Assembly (NCBI RefSeq): GCF_000331735.1
Contig: NC_020126.1
Coordinates: forward strand, 62,001-126,000
Direction of reading: 5' to 3'
DNA: 64,000 bases
From: Myxococcus stipitatus DSM 14675
Lineage (GTDB): Bacteria > Myxococcota > Myxococcia > Myxococcales > Myxococcaceae
Of this stretch, positions 27,147 through 35,382 are shown one piece after another (the first letter of the stretch is position 1; every line of letters starts with the position of its first letter). Position numbers and translations under genes: made by a program. Below the pieces are notes generated by a model that made no database searches, was not told where the DNA came from, and was given only the letters and a program-made list of their open reading frames with translations.

Positions 27147-28856
27147 ATGAGCGAGTCTCCTCTCCGTATCGGCAATGCCTCGGGCTTCTATGGCGACCGG
27201 TTCTCGGCGGTCCGGGAGATGCTCGAAGGGGGCCGGCTGGATGTCCTCACCGGCGACTACCTGGCCGAGCTGACGATGTTGATTCTCGGCAGGGACCGGA
27301 TGAAGGACCCCGCCACCGGCTACGCGAAGACCTTCCTCCGGCAGATGGAGCAGTGTCTGGGGCTCGCGCTGGACAAGAAGGTGAAGGTCGTCGTCAACGC
27401 GGGCGGCTTGAATCCGGAGGGACTCGCCACCGCGCTCCGAGCGCTGAATGACAAGCTGGGCCTCAAGGCCCGCATCGCCCACGTCGAGGGCGATGACCTC
27501 TCCGGCCGAGCCGATGAGCTGGGCCTGGGTGCACCGCTCACCGCGAACGCGTACCTGGGAGGCTGGGGCATCGCGGAGGGCCTGCGCGCGGGCGCGGACG
27601 TCGTCGTCACCGGCCGCGTGACGGATGCCTCGCTCGTCGTGGGCCCGGCCGCCGCGCACTTCGGCTGGAAGAAGGACGGCTGGGACCAGCTCGCCGGCGC
27701 CATGGTCGCGGGCCACGTCCTCGAGTGCGGCACCCAGGCCACCGGCGGCAACTACTCCTTCTTCAAGGACGTGGATGTCCGCCGACCGGGCTTTCCCCTC
27801 GCGGAGCTGTTCGCGGATGGCTCCTCCGTCATCACCAAGCACGAGGGCACTGGCGGCGCGGTGACGGTGGACACCGTGCTCGCGCAGTTGCTCTACGAAG
27901 TCACGGGAGCCCGGTACGCGGGGCCGGATGCGACGGCGCGCTTCGACTCCATCACCCTCGCGTCCGACGGCAAGGACCGCGTGCGAATCACAGGAGTGCG
28001 AGGCGAGCCGCCTCCGCCCACCGTGAAGGTCTGTCTCAACCACCTGGGCGGTTACAAGAACGAGGCGACGTTCATCCTGGTGGGGCTCGACATCGAGGAG
28101 AAGGCGCGCCTCATCCGCGAGCAGATGGAGGCCGCGCTCACGCGCAAGCCGAAGGAAGCACACTGGACCCTGGTGCGGACGGACCGCGAGGACGCCGCCA
28201 CGGAGGAGCAGGCCGCGGCCTTCCTGCGCGTGGTGGTGAAGGATGCGGACGCGAAGCTGGTGGGCCGGGCCTTCAGCGGCGCCGCCGTCGAGCTGGCGCT
28301 GGGCAGCTACCCCGGCTTCACCATGACGGCCCCGCCCTCCGACGGCGCACCGTACGGCGTCTACACCCCGGCCTACGTCGACGCGAAGCAGGTGGAGCAC
28401 GTCGCCATCCTCCCGGAGGGAGCGCGCACCGTCGTCACGCCGCCCGAGCAATCCCAGACACTGGCCCCCGTGGAGCCGCCCGCGCTCCCGGCGCCGCTGC
28501 CGCCCGGGCCCACGCGCAGGGTACCGCTGGGCCGCATCGTCGCGGCCCGCAGCGGCGACAAGGGTGGCACGGCCAACATTGGCGTGTGGGTCCGCACGGA
28601 CGAAGCCTGGCGCTGGCTGGCACACTTCCTCACCGGGGAGAAGCTGCGCGAGCTGTTGCCGGAGGCCGCCGCCTTCCCCGTGGAGCGCCACGTCTTCCCC
28701 CAGCTCCGAGGGCTCAACTTCGTGGTCGACGGAATCCTGGGCGAGGGCGTGTCGTCCTCGACGCGCTTCGACCCGCAGGGCAAGGCGCTGGGCGAGTGGC
28801 TCCGCTCGCGCCACGTGGACATTCCCGAGTCGCTGCTTCGTGAAGGAGAGGGGTGA
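27147..28856 (+). CDS. atuA: AtuA-like acyclic terpene utilization protein (DUF1446)
   Basis: A protein of 569 residues that matches the AtuA/DUF1446 layout. The N-terminal part reads RIGNASGFYGDRFSAVREML, LDVLTGDYLAELTMLILGRD and VVNAGGLNPEGLATALRALN. The middle has GADVVVTGRVTDASLVVGPA and ECGTQATGGNYSFFKDVD. The C-terminal domain, fused after a Pro-rich linker, reads GRIVAARSGDKGGTANIGVW, which is typical of AtuA's tail. AtuA is required for citronellol/geraniol breakdown, but its reaction is not well defined. It is the first gene of an atuA-atuC-atuF run with overlapping or nearly overlapping ends. Confidence 0.85.
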   Translation: MSESPLRIGNASGFYGDRFSAVREMLEGGRLDVLTGDYLAELTMLILGRDRMKDPATGYAKTFLRQMEQCLGLALDKKVKVVVNAGGLNPEGLATALRALNDKLGLKARIAHVEGDDLSGRADELGLGAPLTANAYLGGWGIAEGLRAGADVVVTGRVTDASLVVGPAAAHFGWKKDGWDQLAGAMVAGHVLECGTQATGGNYSFFKDVDVRRPGFPLAELFADGSSVITKHEGTGGAVTVDTVLAQLLYEVTGARYAGPDATARFDSITLASDGKDRVRITGVRGEPPPPTVKVCLNHLGGYKNEATFILVGLDIEEKARLIREQMEAALTRKPKEAHWTLVRTDREDAATEEQAAAFLRVVVKDADAKLVGRAFSGAAVELALGSYPGFTMTAPPSDGAPYGVYTPAYVDAKQVEHVAILPEGARTVVTPPEQSQTLAPVEPPALPAPLPPGPTRRVPLGRIVAARSGDKGGTANIGVWVRTDEAWRWLAHFLTGEKLRELLPEAAAFPVERHVFPQLRGLNFVVDGILGEGVSSSTRFDPQGKALGEWLRSRHVDIPESLLREGEG

Positions 28857-28861
28857 GGCCG

Positions 28862-30478
28862 ATGCCAAGAATCACATCGCGAATCAACACGGGCTCGGAG
28901 ACCTTCCAGGCGCAGCGCGCGGACATGCTCGCGCGCCTCGGGGAACTGCGAGGCATCGAGGCCAAGGTCCGCGCCACCGAGGAGAAGGCCCGCGACAAGT
29001 TCCACAAGCGCGGCCAGCTCCTCCCGCGTGAGCGGCTGATGATGTTGTTGGACCGGGGCTCGCCCTTCCTGGAGCTGTCCACGCTGTGCGGGTACGGCTA
29101 CCACGACGACAACGACGGCTCGCTCGCGGGAGGCAACAGCATCGCGGGCATCGGCTACGTGTCCGGCGTGCGGTGCATGGTCTTCGTGAACAACTCCGCC
29201 ATCAAGGGAGGCACGGCCTCTCCGTGGGGCGTGCAGAAGGCGCTGCGAGGCCAGGCCATCGCGCTACAGAACAAGCTGCCCCTGGTGTCGCTGGTGGAGA
29301 GCGGCGGCGCGAACCTGATGTACCAGCAGGAGATCTTCATCCCGGGCGGGGAGACCTTCTACAACCAGGCGCGTCTGTCCGCGGCGGGCATCCCGCAAGT
29401 CACGGTGGTGCACGGCTCCAGCACGGCGGGCGGCGCGTACCTGCCCGGCCTGTCCGATTACGTGGTGATGGTGAAGAAGAAGGCGAAGGTGTTCCTCGCG
29501 GGCCCGCCGCTGCTCAAGGCGGCCACGGGGGAGGTCGCCACCGACGAGGACCTGGGCGGCGCGGAGATGCACGCCACCGTCGCGGGCACCGCGGACTACC
29601 TGGCGGAGAACGACGCCGACGCCATCCGGATGGCGCGCGACATCGTCTCGAAGCTCGGCTGGAACGAGCGGCTGGCGGCCCAGGCTCCGACCTCCTACGC
29701 CGAGCCGCTCTACTCCCCGGACGAGCTGTGCGGCGCCATCCCCGCCGACTACCGCAAGCCCTCCGACTGCCGTGAAATCATCGCGCGCATCGTGGACGGC
29801 TCCGACTTCATGGGCTTCAAGGACGACTATGACGCGCACACCGTCTGTGGGTGGGCGAGCATCTTCGGCGGGCCCATCGGCATCATCGGCAACAACGGCC
29901 CCATCAGCCCGAGGGGCGCGACGAAGGCGGCGCAGTTCATCCAGCTGTGCTGCCAGTCCGGGACGCCCATCGTCTACCTCCAGAACACCACGGGCTACCT
30001 CGTGGGGACGCAGCCGGAGCAGGGCGGCATCGTCAAGCACGGCTCGAAGATGATTCAGGCGGTGGCGAACGCCACGGTGCCGCAGGTGACGTTGCTCGTG
30101 GGCGGCTCGTTCGGCGCGGGCAACTACGGCATGTGCGGCAGGCCGTTCCATCCGCGCTTCATCTTCGCGTGGCCCAATGCGCGCACGGCCGTCATGGGGG
30201 GTGAGCAGGCGGCGAAGGTGATGTCCATCGTCTTCGCGGAGAAGCTCGCGCGGGGCGGTGAGACGGTGGACGAGGAGGCCCTGCGCGCCTTCACCCAGCC
30301 CATCGTCGACCAGTTCGAGAAGGAGTCGCACCCCTTCAACGCGTCCGCGCGGTTGTTCGACGACGGCATCATCGACCCAAGGGACACGCGGCGGGTGCTC
30401 GGGTTCGCGCTCTCCATCTGTCGCGAGGCGGGCCGGCGTGAGCTGAATCCCAACACCTTCGGGGTCGCACGCCTGTGA
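28862..30478 (+). CDS. atuC: Acyl-CoA carboxylase beta subunit (AtuC/LiuB-like)
   Basis: The carboxyltransferase subunit of a biotin-dependent acyl-CoA carboxylase, 538 residues. Both crotonase-like halves are present: an N-terminal half with LVSLVESGGANLMYQQEIFI and QVTVVHGSSTAGGAYLPGLS, and a C-terminal half with IGIIGNNGPISPRGATKAAQ, VYLQNTTGYLVGTQPEQGGI and LLVGGSFGAGNYGMCGRPFH. These are close to geranyl-CoA, methylcrotonyl-CoA or propionyl-CoA carboxylase beta chains. The neighbour atuA favours geranyl-CoA, but leucine-derived methylcrotonyl-CoA cannot be excluded. I chose the ATG at 28862. An in-frame GTG at 28853 overlaps the atuA stop. Confidence 0.9.
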   Translation: MPRITSRINTGSETFQAQRADMLARLGELRGIEAKVRATEEKARDKFHKRGQLLPRERLMMLLDRGSPFLELSTLCGYGYHDDNDGSLAGGNSIAGIGYVSGVRCMVFVNNSAIKGGTASPWGVQKALRGQAIALQNKLPLVSLVESGGANLMYQQEIFIPGGETFYNQARLSAAGIPQVTVVHGSSTAGGAYLPGLSDYVVMVKKKAKVFLAGPPLLKAATGEVATDEDLGGAEMHATVAGTADYLAENDADAIRMARDIVSKLGWNERLAAQAPTSYAEPLYSPDELCGAIPADYRKPSDCREIIARIVDGSDFMGFKDDYDAHTVCGWASIFGGPIGIIGNNGPISPRGATKAAQFIQLCCQSGTPIVYLQNTTGYLVGTQPEQGGIVKHGSKMIQAVANATVPQVTLLVGGSFGAGNYGMCGRPFHPRFIFAWPNARTAVMGGEQAAKVMSIVFAEKLARGGETVDEEALRAFTQPIVDQFEKESHPFNASARLFDDGIIDPRDTRRVLGFALSICREAGRRELNPNTFGVARL

Positions 30479-30492
30479 GAGGAGCGGACGGG

Positions 30493-32481
30493 ATGGAGCG
30501 TTTCAACAAGGTCCTCATCGCGAACCGCGGGGAGATTGCCGTCCGCGTGATTCGCACGTGCAAGCGCTTGGGCTACCGCACGGTGGCTGTGTTCTCCGAG
30601 GCGGACCGGGACGCGCCCCACGTGCTCGCGGCGGACGAGGCCGTCCCCATCGGCCCCTCTCCCGCGAAGGAGTCCTATCTCGTCATCGACAAGCTCATCG
30701 GCGCGGCGAAGGCGTCGGGGGCGCAGGCCATCCACCCGGGCTACGGCTTCCTCTCCGAGAACGCGGCCTTCTCGCGCGCGTGCAAGGACGCGGGGCTGGT
30801 CTTCATCGGCCCGGACGCGGAGGCCATCACGCTGATGGGCAACAAGCGTCAGGCGAAGCTGCGGATGCTGGCCGCGGGTGTCCCCTGCATCCCGGGCTAC
30901 GAGGCCACGGACGCGGACGACGCGGCGCTGGTGGCGGAGGGCGAGCGCATCGGCTTCCCGCTGATGGTGAAGGCGGCCTCGGGCGGCGGCGGACGCGGCA
31001 TGCGGTGGGTGCACGAGCCCTCGCAGCTCCCCGCCGCGCTGAAGGGCGCCCGCTCGGAGGCGACCAACGCCTTCGGCAGCGGCGAGCTCATCCTGGAGCG
31101 CGCCGTCGTCAACGCCCGGCATGTGGAGATTCAGGTCTTCGCGGACGAGCACGGCAACGTCGTGCACCTGGGTGAGCGCGACTGCTCCGTGCAGCGGCGC
31201 CACCAGAAGATTGTCGAGGAGAGCCCGTCCCCCGCCGTCAGCGCACAGCTGCGGGAGCGCATGGGGCAGGTGGCCGCCACCGCCGCGAAGGCCATCGCCT
31301 ACAAGGGCGCGGGGACCCTCGAGTTCCTCCTGGCCCCCAGCGGCGAGTTCTACTTCATGGAGATGAACACGCGTCTCCAGGTGGAGCACCCCGTCACGGA
31401 GCAAGTCACCGGACTGGACCTCGTCGAGTGGCAGCTCCGCGTCGCGCAGGGTGAGCCGCTGCCCCTGTCGCAGCGGGACATCACCTGGAAGGGGCACGCC
31501 ATCGAGGTGCGGCTGTGCGCGGAGGACCCGGCGAACCAGTACGCGCCTCGCGCCGGACGGCTGCTGACGTGGCGTCTGCCTGCTCGCGAGGGGATTCGCA
31601 TCGACCACGGCGTGCGCGAGGGGCAGGACATCCCGCCCTTCTACGACTCCATGCAGGCGAAGGTGATTGCCTCGGGGGTGGACCGCGAGATGGCTCGGCG
31701 TCGCCTCGTGGAGGCGCTGCGCGAGCTCACGGTGTTCGGCGTCACCACGAACAAAGCCCTGCTGCTCCACGTGCTGGAGAGCGAGGCGTTCCGCTCGGGG
31801 GCCTACGACACGGGCTTCATCGGCCAGCACGCGGAGGCCTCGGTCGTGGAGCGGCTGTATGAGACGCGCCCTCGGGAGCGCGCGCTCGCGGCGGTGGCCC
31901 TCTTCCATGACGAGGCCCAGCAGCTCGCGAGGAGCGGCGGCCTGGATGCCTCGCTGGTGAACTGGAACACCGCGCACCGGCACCCGGTGTCGATGACGCT
32001 CGAGGACTCCCAGGGGGACGCGAAGGTCTCCGTGCGCCCCGTCTCCTCGGAGCGCTACGAGGTTGTCACCGGTGATGATGCGTTGGACATCACCGTGCGG
32101 GGCCTCGCGGATGGTGTGTTCGACTTCGCCGTGGCGGGTGCGCGCGGGCGGGCGCGCTACCTGCGCACGGGCGACTCGGTGTGGCTGGATGCGGGGGACG
32201 GCGCACGGCAGCTCACGGATGCGACGTTCCGCCCGCCGAAGCCCGCGGAGGGCGTGGGCACGGGCCGGCTGCTCGCGCCGATGGACGGGCGCATCCTGCG
32301 GGTGGACACGAAGCCGGGGGCCTCGGTGAAGCCGGGGGACGTGCTCGTGGTGCTGGAGGCGATGAAGATGGAGTTCCAGCTCGTCGCGGACCTGCCCGGC
32401 ATCGTCGAGGCCGTGAATGCCTCACCCGGCGGGCAGGTCTCCGCGAAGCAGCTCCTGGTGGTCCTCAAGCCCCAGGGCTGA
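30493..32481 (+). CDS. atuF: Acyl-CoA carboxylase alpha subunit (biotin carboxylase + biotin carrier)
   Basis: The partner of the preceding gene, 662 residues. The biotin carboxylase part has VLIANRGEIAVRVIRTCKRL, HPGYGFLSENAAFSRACKDA, the ATP-grasp loop KAASGGGGRGMRWV, EMNTRLQVEHPVTE and EVRLCAEDPANQY. After a linker domain, the C-terminal biotinyl domain carries the EAMKMEF site with biotin-accepting Lys625. The alpha/beta gene order and the 14-bp spacing support one operon. GAGGAG lies about ten bases before the ATG at 30493; an earlier GTG at 30475 overlaps the atuC stop and is less likely. Atu genes for acyl-CoA dehydrogenation and hydration are not present nearby. Confidence 0.92.
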   Translation: MERFNKVLIANRGEIAVRVIRTCKRLGYRTVAVFSEADRDAPHVLAADEAVPIGPSPAKESYLVIDKLIGAAKASGAQAIHPGYGFLSENAAFSRACKDAGLVFIGPDAEAITLMGNKRQAKLRMLAAGVPCIPGYEATDADDAALVAEGERIGFPLMVKAASGGGGRGMRWVHEPSQLPAALKGARSEATNAFGSGELILERAVVNARHVEIQVFADEHGNVVHLGERDCSVQRRHQKIVEESPSPAVSAQLRERMGQVAATAAKAIAYKGAGTLEFLLAPSGEFYFMEMNTRLQVEHPVTEQVTGLDLVEWQLRVAQGEPLPLSQRDITWKGHAIEVRLCAEDPANQYAPRAGRLLTWRLPAREGIRIDHGVREGQDIPPFYDSMQAKVIASGVDREMARRRLVEALRELTVFGVTTNKALLLHVLESEAFRSGAYDTGFIGQHAEASVVERLYETRPRERALAAVALFHDEAQQLARSGGLDASLVNWNTAHRHPVSMTLEDSQGDAKVSVRPVSSERYEVVTGDDALDITVRGLADGVFDFAVAGARGRARYLRTGDSVWLDAGDGARQLTDATFRPPKPAEGVGTGRLLAPMDGRILRVDTKPGASVKPGDVLVVLEAMKMEFQLVADLPGIVEAVNASPGGQVSAKQLLVVLKPQG

Positions 32482-32490
32482 AGCCGCGCC

Positions 32491-33711
32491 TTACGCCTCC
32501 GAGGGCGCCTGTTCGGGCGACGCCTGGGGCTTGCGGTCCAGCGCGAGCACCCCGAGCCCCACGACACACAGGGCGGCGCCCGCCAGGCACACGCCCGTCC
32601 AACCCCACCGCGTCCACGCGGTGGTGCCCAGCCACGAGCCCGCCGCGCCGCCCGCGAAGTAGGTCACCATGTAGATGGTGTTGAGGCGGCTGCGCGCCTC
32701 CGGGCGCATGGCGTAGACGCGCGTCTGGTTGGAGATGTGATTGCCCTGGGAGCCCAGGTCGAGCAGCACCACGCCCAGCCCGATGCCCCAGAGCCACTGC
32801 CCCAGGGGCCACATCAGCAGGAAGGACAGGAGCAGCACGCCGATGGAGAACACGTTGATGCGCTTGCCGCCGTGGGAGTCGGTGTAGCGGCCGACGAGCG
32901 GGGCAATCAGCGCGCCCACCACGCCCACGATGCCGAAGAGGCCCGCCGTCTGCGGACCGTAGTGCTCCGGGAGGCTCTGGAGGTACAGGGCCAGCGTAGA
33001 CCAGAAGACGCTGAAGGCGCCGAAGGTGAGCGCGCCGAGGACCGCGTAGACGCGCAGCGCGGGCTCCGTGCGCGCCAGGTGGACCAGGGAGCGCATCAGC
33101 TGGGAGTAGGGCATGGCGGCCACGGGCGGCTGCGAGGGCAGGCTGAAGCGCAGCACGACGGCGAACAGCAGCATCACCCCCGCGGCAATCCAGAAGATGG
33201 AGCGCCAGCCCAGGTGCGTGCCGATGAAGCCCGCGGCGGTGCGCGACAGGAGGATGCCGATGAGCAGTCCGCTCATCACCGTCCCCACCACGCGCCCTCG
33301 CTGCGCGGGAGGCGCCAGGTGCGCGGCGAAGGGGATGAGGAGCTGGGGGGCGACGGCGGTGGCGCCCACGAGGAAGCTGGCGACGATGAGCCAGGGCAGG
33401 GACGGGGCGAGCGCCGCGCCGACGAGGGCCAGGCTCACCAGCGCGGACATGGTGACGATGACGCGCCGGCGCTCCAGGCTGTCACCCAGCGGGACGATGA
33501 GCAGCATGCCCGCCGCGTAGCCGACCTGGGTCAGCGTGGGGACCAGGCCCAGCGTCCCACCCGAGGCGTGCAGCTCCCGGCCGATGTCTCCGAGCAGGGG
33601 CTGGTTGTAATAGAGGTTGGCGGCGGTGGCGCCGCACGTGATGGCCATGAGCCACACCAGCCCGGGGCTGAGTGTCGCGTGTGAGGATTCCGAAGAGGCT
33701 GTCGTGGACAT
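32491..33711 (-). CDS. MFS transporter (YgaY-like drug/metabolite exporter)
   Basis: A 12-helix major facilitator protein of 406 residues. The first helix carries ATAANLYYNQPLLGDIGREL, a signature of the YgaY-like exporter group, and the 2-3 loop has the MFS motif PLGDSLERRRVIVTMSALVS. Later parts include LFGIVGVVGALIAPLVGRYT and LGSQGNHISNQTRVYAMRPE. The frame is open further upstream, but the ATG at 33711 starts just before the first helix. It ends 9 bp from the convergent atuF gene. The substrate is unknown. Confidence 0.88.
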   Translation of the reverse strand: MSTTASSESSHATLSPGLVWLMAITCGATAANLYYNQPLLGDIGRELHASGGTLGLVPTLTQVGYAAGMLLIVPLGDSLERRRVIVTMSALVSLALVGAALAPSLPWLIVASFLVGATAVAPQLLIPFAAHLAPPAQRGRVVGTVMSGLLIGILLSRTAAGFIGTHLGWRSIFWIAAGVMLLFAVVLRFSLPSQPPVAAMPYSQLMRSLVHLARTEPALRVYAVLGALTFGAFSVFWSTLALYLQSLPEHYGPQTAGLFGIVGVVGALIAPLVGRYTDSHGGKRINVFSIGVLLLSFLLMWPLGQWLWGIGLGVVLLDLGSQGNHISNQTRVYAMRPEARSRLNTIYMVTYFAGGAAGSWLGTTAWTRWGWTGVCLAGAALCVVGLGVLALDRKPQASPEQAPSEA

Positions 33712-33924
33712 GGGGTGCTCTCGGCGCCCTCTCTCCCTCCAAAGAGGCTCCGGGTCCAGGACCGCGTGCGCACCCGCCTGTCCGTCTGCTGGGAGGCATC
33801 GCTCCGGCTGCTCCATCCGCCTGACATCACCCTTGCCCGTCAGCGGCGTGCGGGCGGAGGCGCACGCCGCGAGGAAGCGTCCAAGCGGCCGAATCACGTC
33901 GGACGCTCGGACGCTCCGGTCGAC

Positions 33925-34296
33925 TCAGCCGTTGCTCACCGAGGACTCCGCGCGCGGCAGGAGCCGTCCCCCCAGCATGGTGATGCGGCGCGCGGCCAGC
34001 CGCTCCCGGGCCTCCGGCTGGATGTCCCGCGGCGTCCACTTCAGGTCGTGGTCGAACTCGACGTGCACGGACTCGACGCCTTCCTGGCCTTGGAGGCGCT
34101 GCTCGACTTCGCGCATGAAGTACGCGGCCATCATGCACATGGGCGAGGTGATGTGCAGGCGCACCGTCACCTTGCCCGCGTGGTTCACCACGCTCTCGAT
34201 GAGCCCCATCTCCCCGATGCCCAGCGGCACGCCGGTGGCCAGGCTGCACGGGTCGGGAATCGACTGGATGCGCTCGCGAATCGCGCTCTCCGTCAT
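33925..34296 (-). CDS. DUF59/MIP18-like metal-sulfur cluster assembly protein
   Basis: A small protein of 123 residues with the DUF59 fold: RIQSIPDPCSLATGVPLGIG, a central strand KVTVRLHITSPMCMMAAYFM with a conserved-looking Cys, and VEQRLQGQEGVESVHVEFDH. Members serve as Fe-S or metal-cluster assembly helpers or as subunits in aromatic-CoA enzymes. The ATG shares one base with the stop of the amidohydrolase gene (TGATG), so the two are translated together and are probably functional partners. GGCGCG precedes the start with no strong ribosome site, which also fits coupling. Confidence 0.8.
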   Translation of the reverse strand: MTESAIRERIQSIPDPCSLATGVPLGIGEMGLIESVVNHAGKVTVRLHITSPMCMMAAYFMREVEQRLQGQEGVESVHVEFDHDLKWTPRDIQPEARERLAARRITMLGGRLLPRAESSVSNG

Positions 34297-35369
34297 CACG
34301 GGCGCGACTCCTGGAAGCTGTAGGGCTGGATGTTCCCCTTGGCCTTCTTCTTCGCGAACTCGTCGTGGGCGATGCGCTTCTTCACCGCCTCCACGTCCAC
34401 GCCGGCGTAGCGCGCGTAGTTGTCGCAGAGAATCATGCGCTTCACCTCCGGCGTCACCTGCATGCCGCACACCTGCGTCAGCTCCTCGGGGAGCTGGAAG
34501 TCGTGCCAGAACTTGTGCAGCGCGGGCTGCGGGTGGCTGAACACCGTGCCGGAGCCCCACATGATTTTCGCCGGGCCCGCCCACTTGAGGAGCGCGGCCA
34601 GGGACTCGGCGAACCAGCGCTCGCGCTTCACCAGGAGCGCGCCCGTCACCTCCAGGTTGACGTACACGTTGGGGAACAGCGACAGCTGCATGCCCGTCTC
34701 GTCCAGGAAGGCCATGCCGCCGTGGACGATTTCGAAGTTCAGGTCCGGGAACGCATCCGCCGCGCCGCCGATGTCGTCGACCTTGTAGGCCTCCAGCGGC
34801 ACCGCGCCCATGGGAAGGCCCTTGTGCACCGCGATGTTCTTGATGCCCAGCTTCTGGGCGCGCTCGAACAGCGGGAAGGCGATGCGCGGGTCATCCATCC
34901 GCCAGCCGGTGTGACGGAAGGAGTCGCCCAGCCACGCGGCCGGGTAGAGCTTCAGGCCGGTGGGCTTGAGCTCCTCCGCCTGACGGTCCAGGTCATCCAG
35001 CGCCGCGGTGCCGCGCAGCGGGTCCACGCCCGCGTAGACGAGGAAGCGGTCCGGATAGCGCTTCTTGATGTCCACCGTCTTCTCGTACGAGCAGAGCCCG
35101 TCCGTGTAGAGCGTCTGGAGCGGCAGCACGTGGTGCACCGCCAGGTCGATGTCGCTCTCCACGAAGAGGATGTGGGCCAGCTCGTCCACGGACCAGTTCT
35201 TCATGAACCGCTCCGGCTGCGTCACCCGGTGCGTCTCGCCCGACAGCCCGCTGTGCAGGCCGAAGATGAGCTGAGCCAAGGACTCGGCGTACTTCCCCGC
35301 GCGCCAGTTGGACGGGTGCAGGTTGTACGCATGTGTCACCGCGTCGATGACAAAGCCATCTCCAATCAC
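34296..35369 (-). CDS. Amidohydrolase-2 family protein with altered metal site
   Basis: A TIM-barrel protein of 357 residues of the amidohydrolase-2 (ACMSD-like) group. Matching blocks are YAGVDPLRGTAALDDLDRQA, PTGLKLYPAAWLGDSF, NIAVHKGLP, NFEIVHGGMAFLDETGMQL and PAKIMWGSGTVFSHPQPALH. Two metal-site features depart from the norm. The first strand reads DAVTHAYN rather than HxH. The usual Asp of the last strand (WGSD) is a Gly. It may bind metal differently or not hydrolyse its ligand at all. The start is a GTG with GGGAG ten bases before it. It is coupled to the DUF59 gene and 13 bp downstream of the hybrid kinase. Confidence 0.82.
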   Translation of the reverse strand: MIGDGFVIDAVTHAYNLHPSNWRAGKYAESLAQLIFGLHSGLSGETHRVTQPERFMKNWSVDELAHILFVESDIDLAVHHVLPLQTLYTDGLCSYEKTVDIKKRYPDRFLVYAGVDPLRGTAALDDLDRQAEELKPTGLKLYPAAWLGDSFRHTGWRMDDPRIAFPLFERAQKLGIKNIAVHKGLPMGAVPLEAYKVDDIGGAADAFPDLNFEIVHGGMAFLDETGMQLSLFPNVYVNLEVTGALLVKRERWFAESLAALLKWAGPAKIMWGSGTVFSHPQPALHKFWHDFQLPEELTQVCGMQVTPEVKRMILCDNYARYAGVDVEAVKKRIAHDEFAKKKAKGNIQPYSFQESRP

Positions 35370-35382
35370 CAGACAACTCCCT

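Noticed and set aside
27069-28868. Long upstream extension of the AtuR-like frame, antisense to atuA
   Set aside because: The composition is Arg/Val/Leu-rich without motifs, and the plus strand encodes a clear AtuA protein. Only the part below 27068 is a gene.
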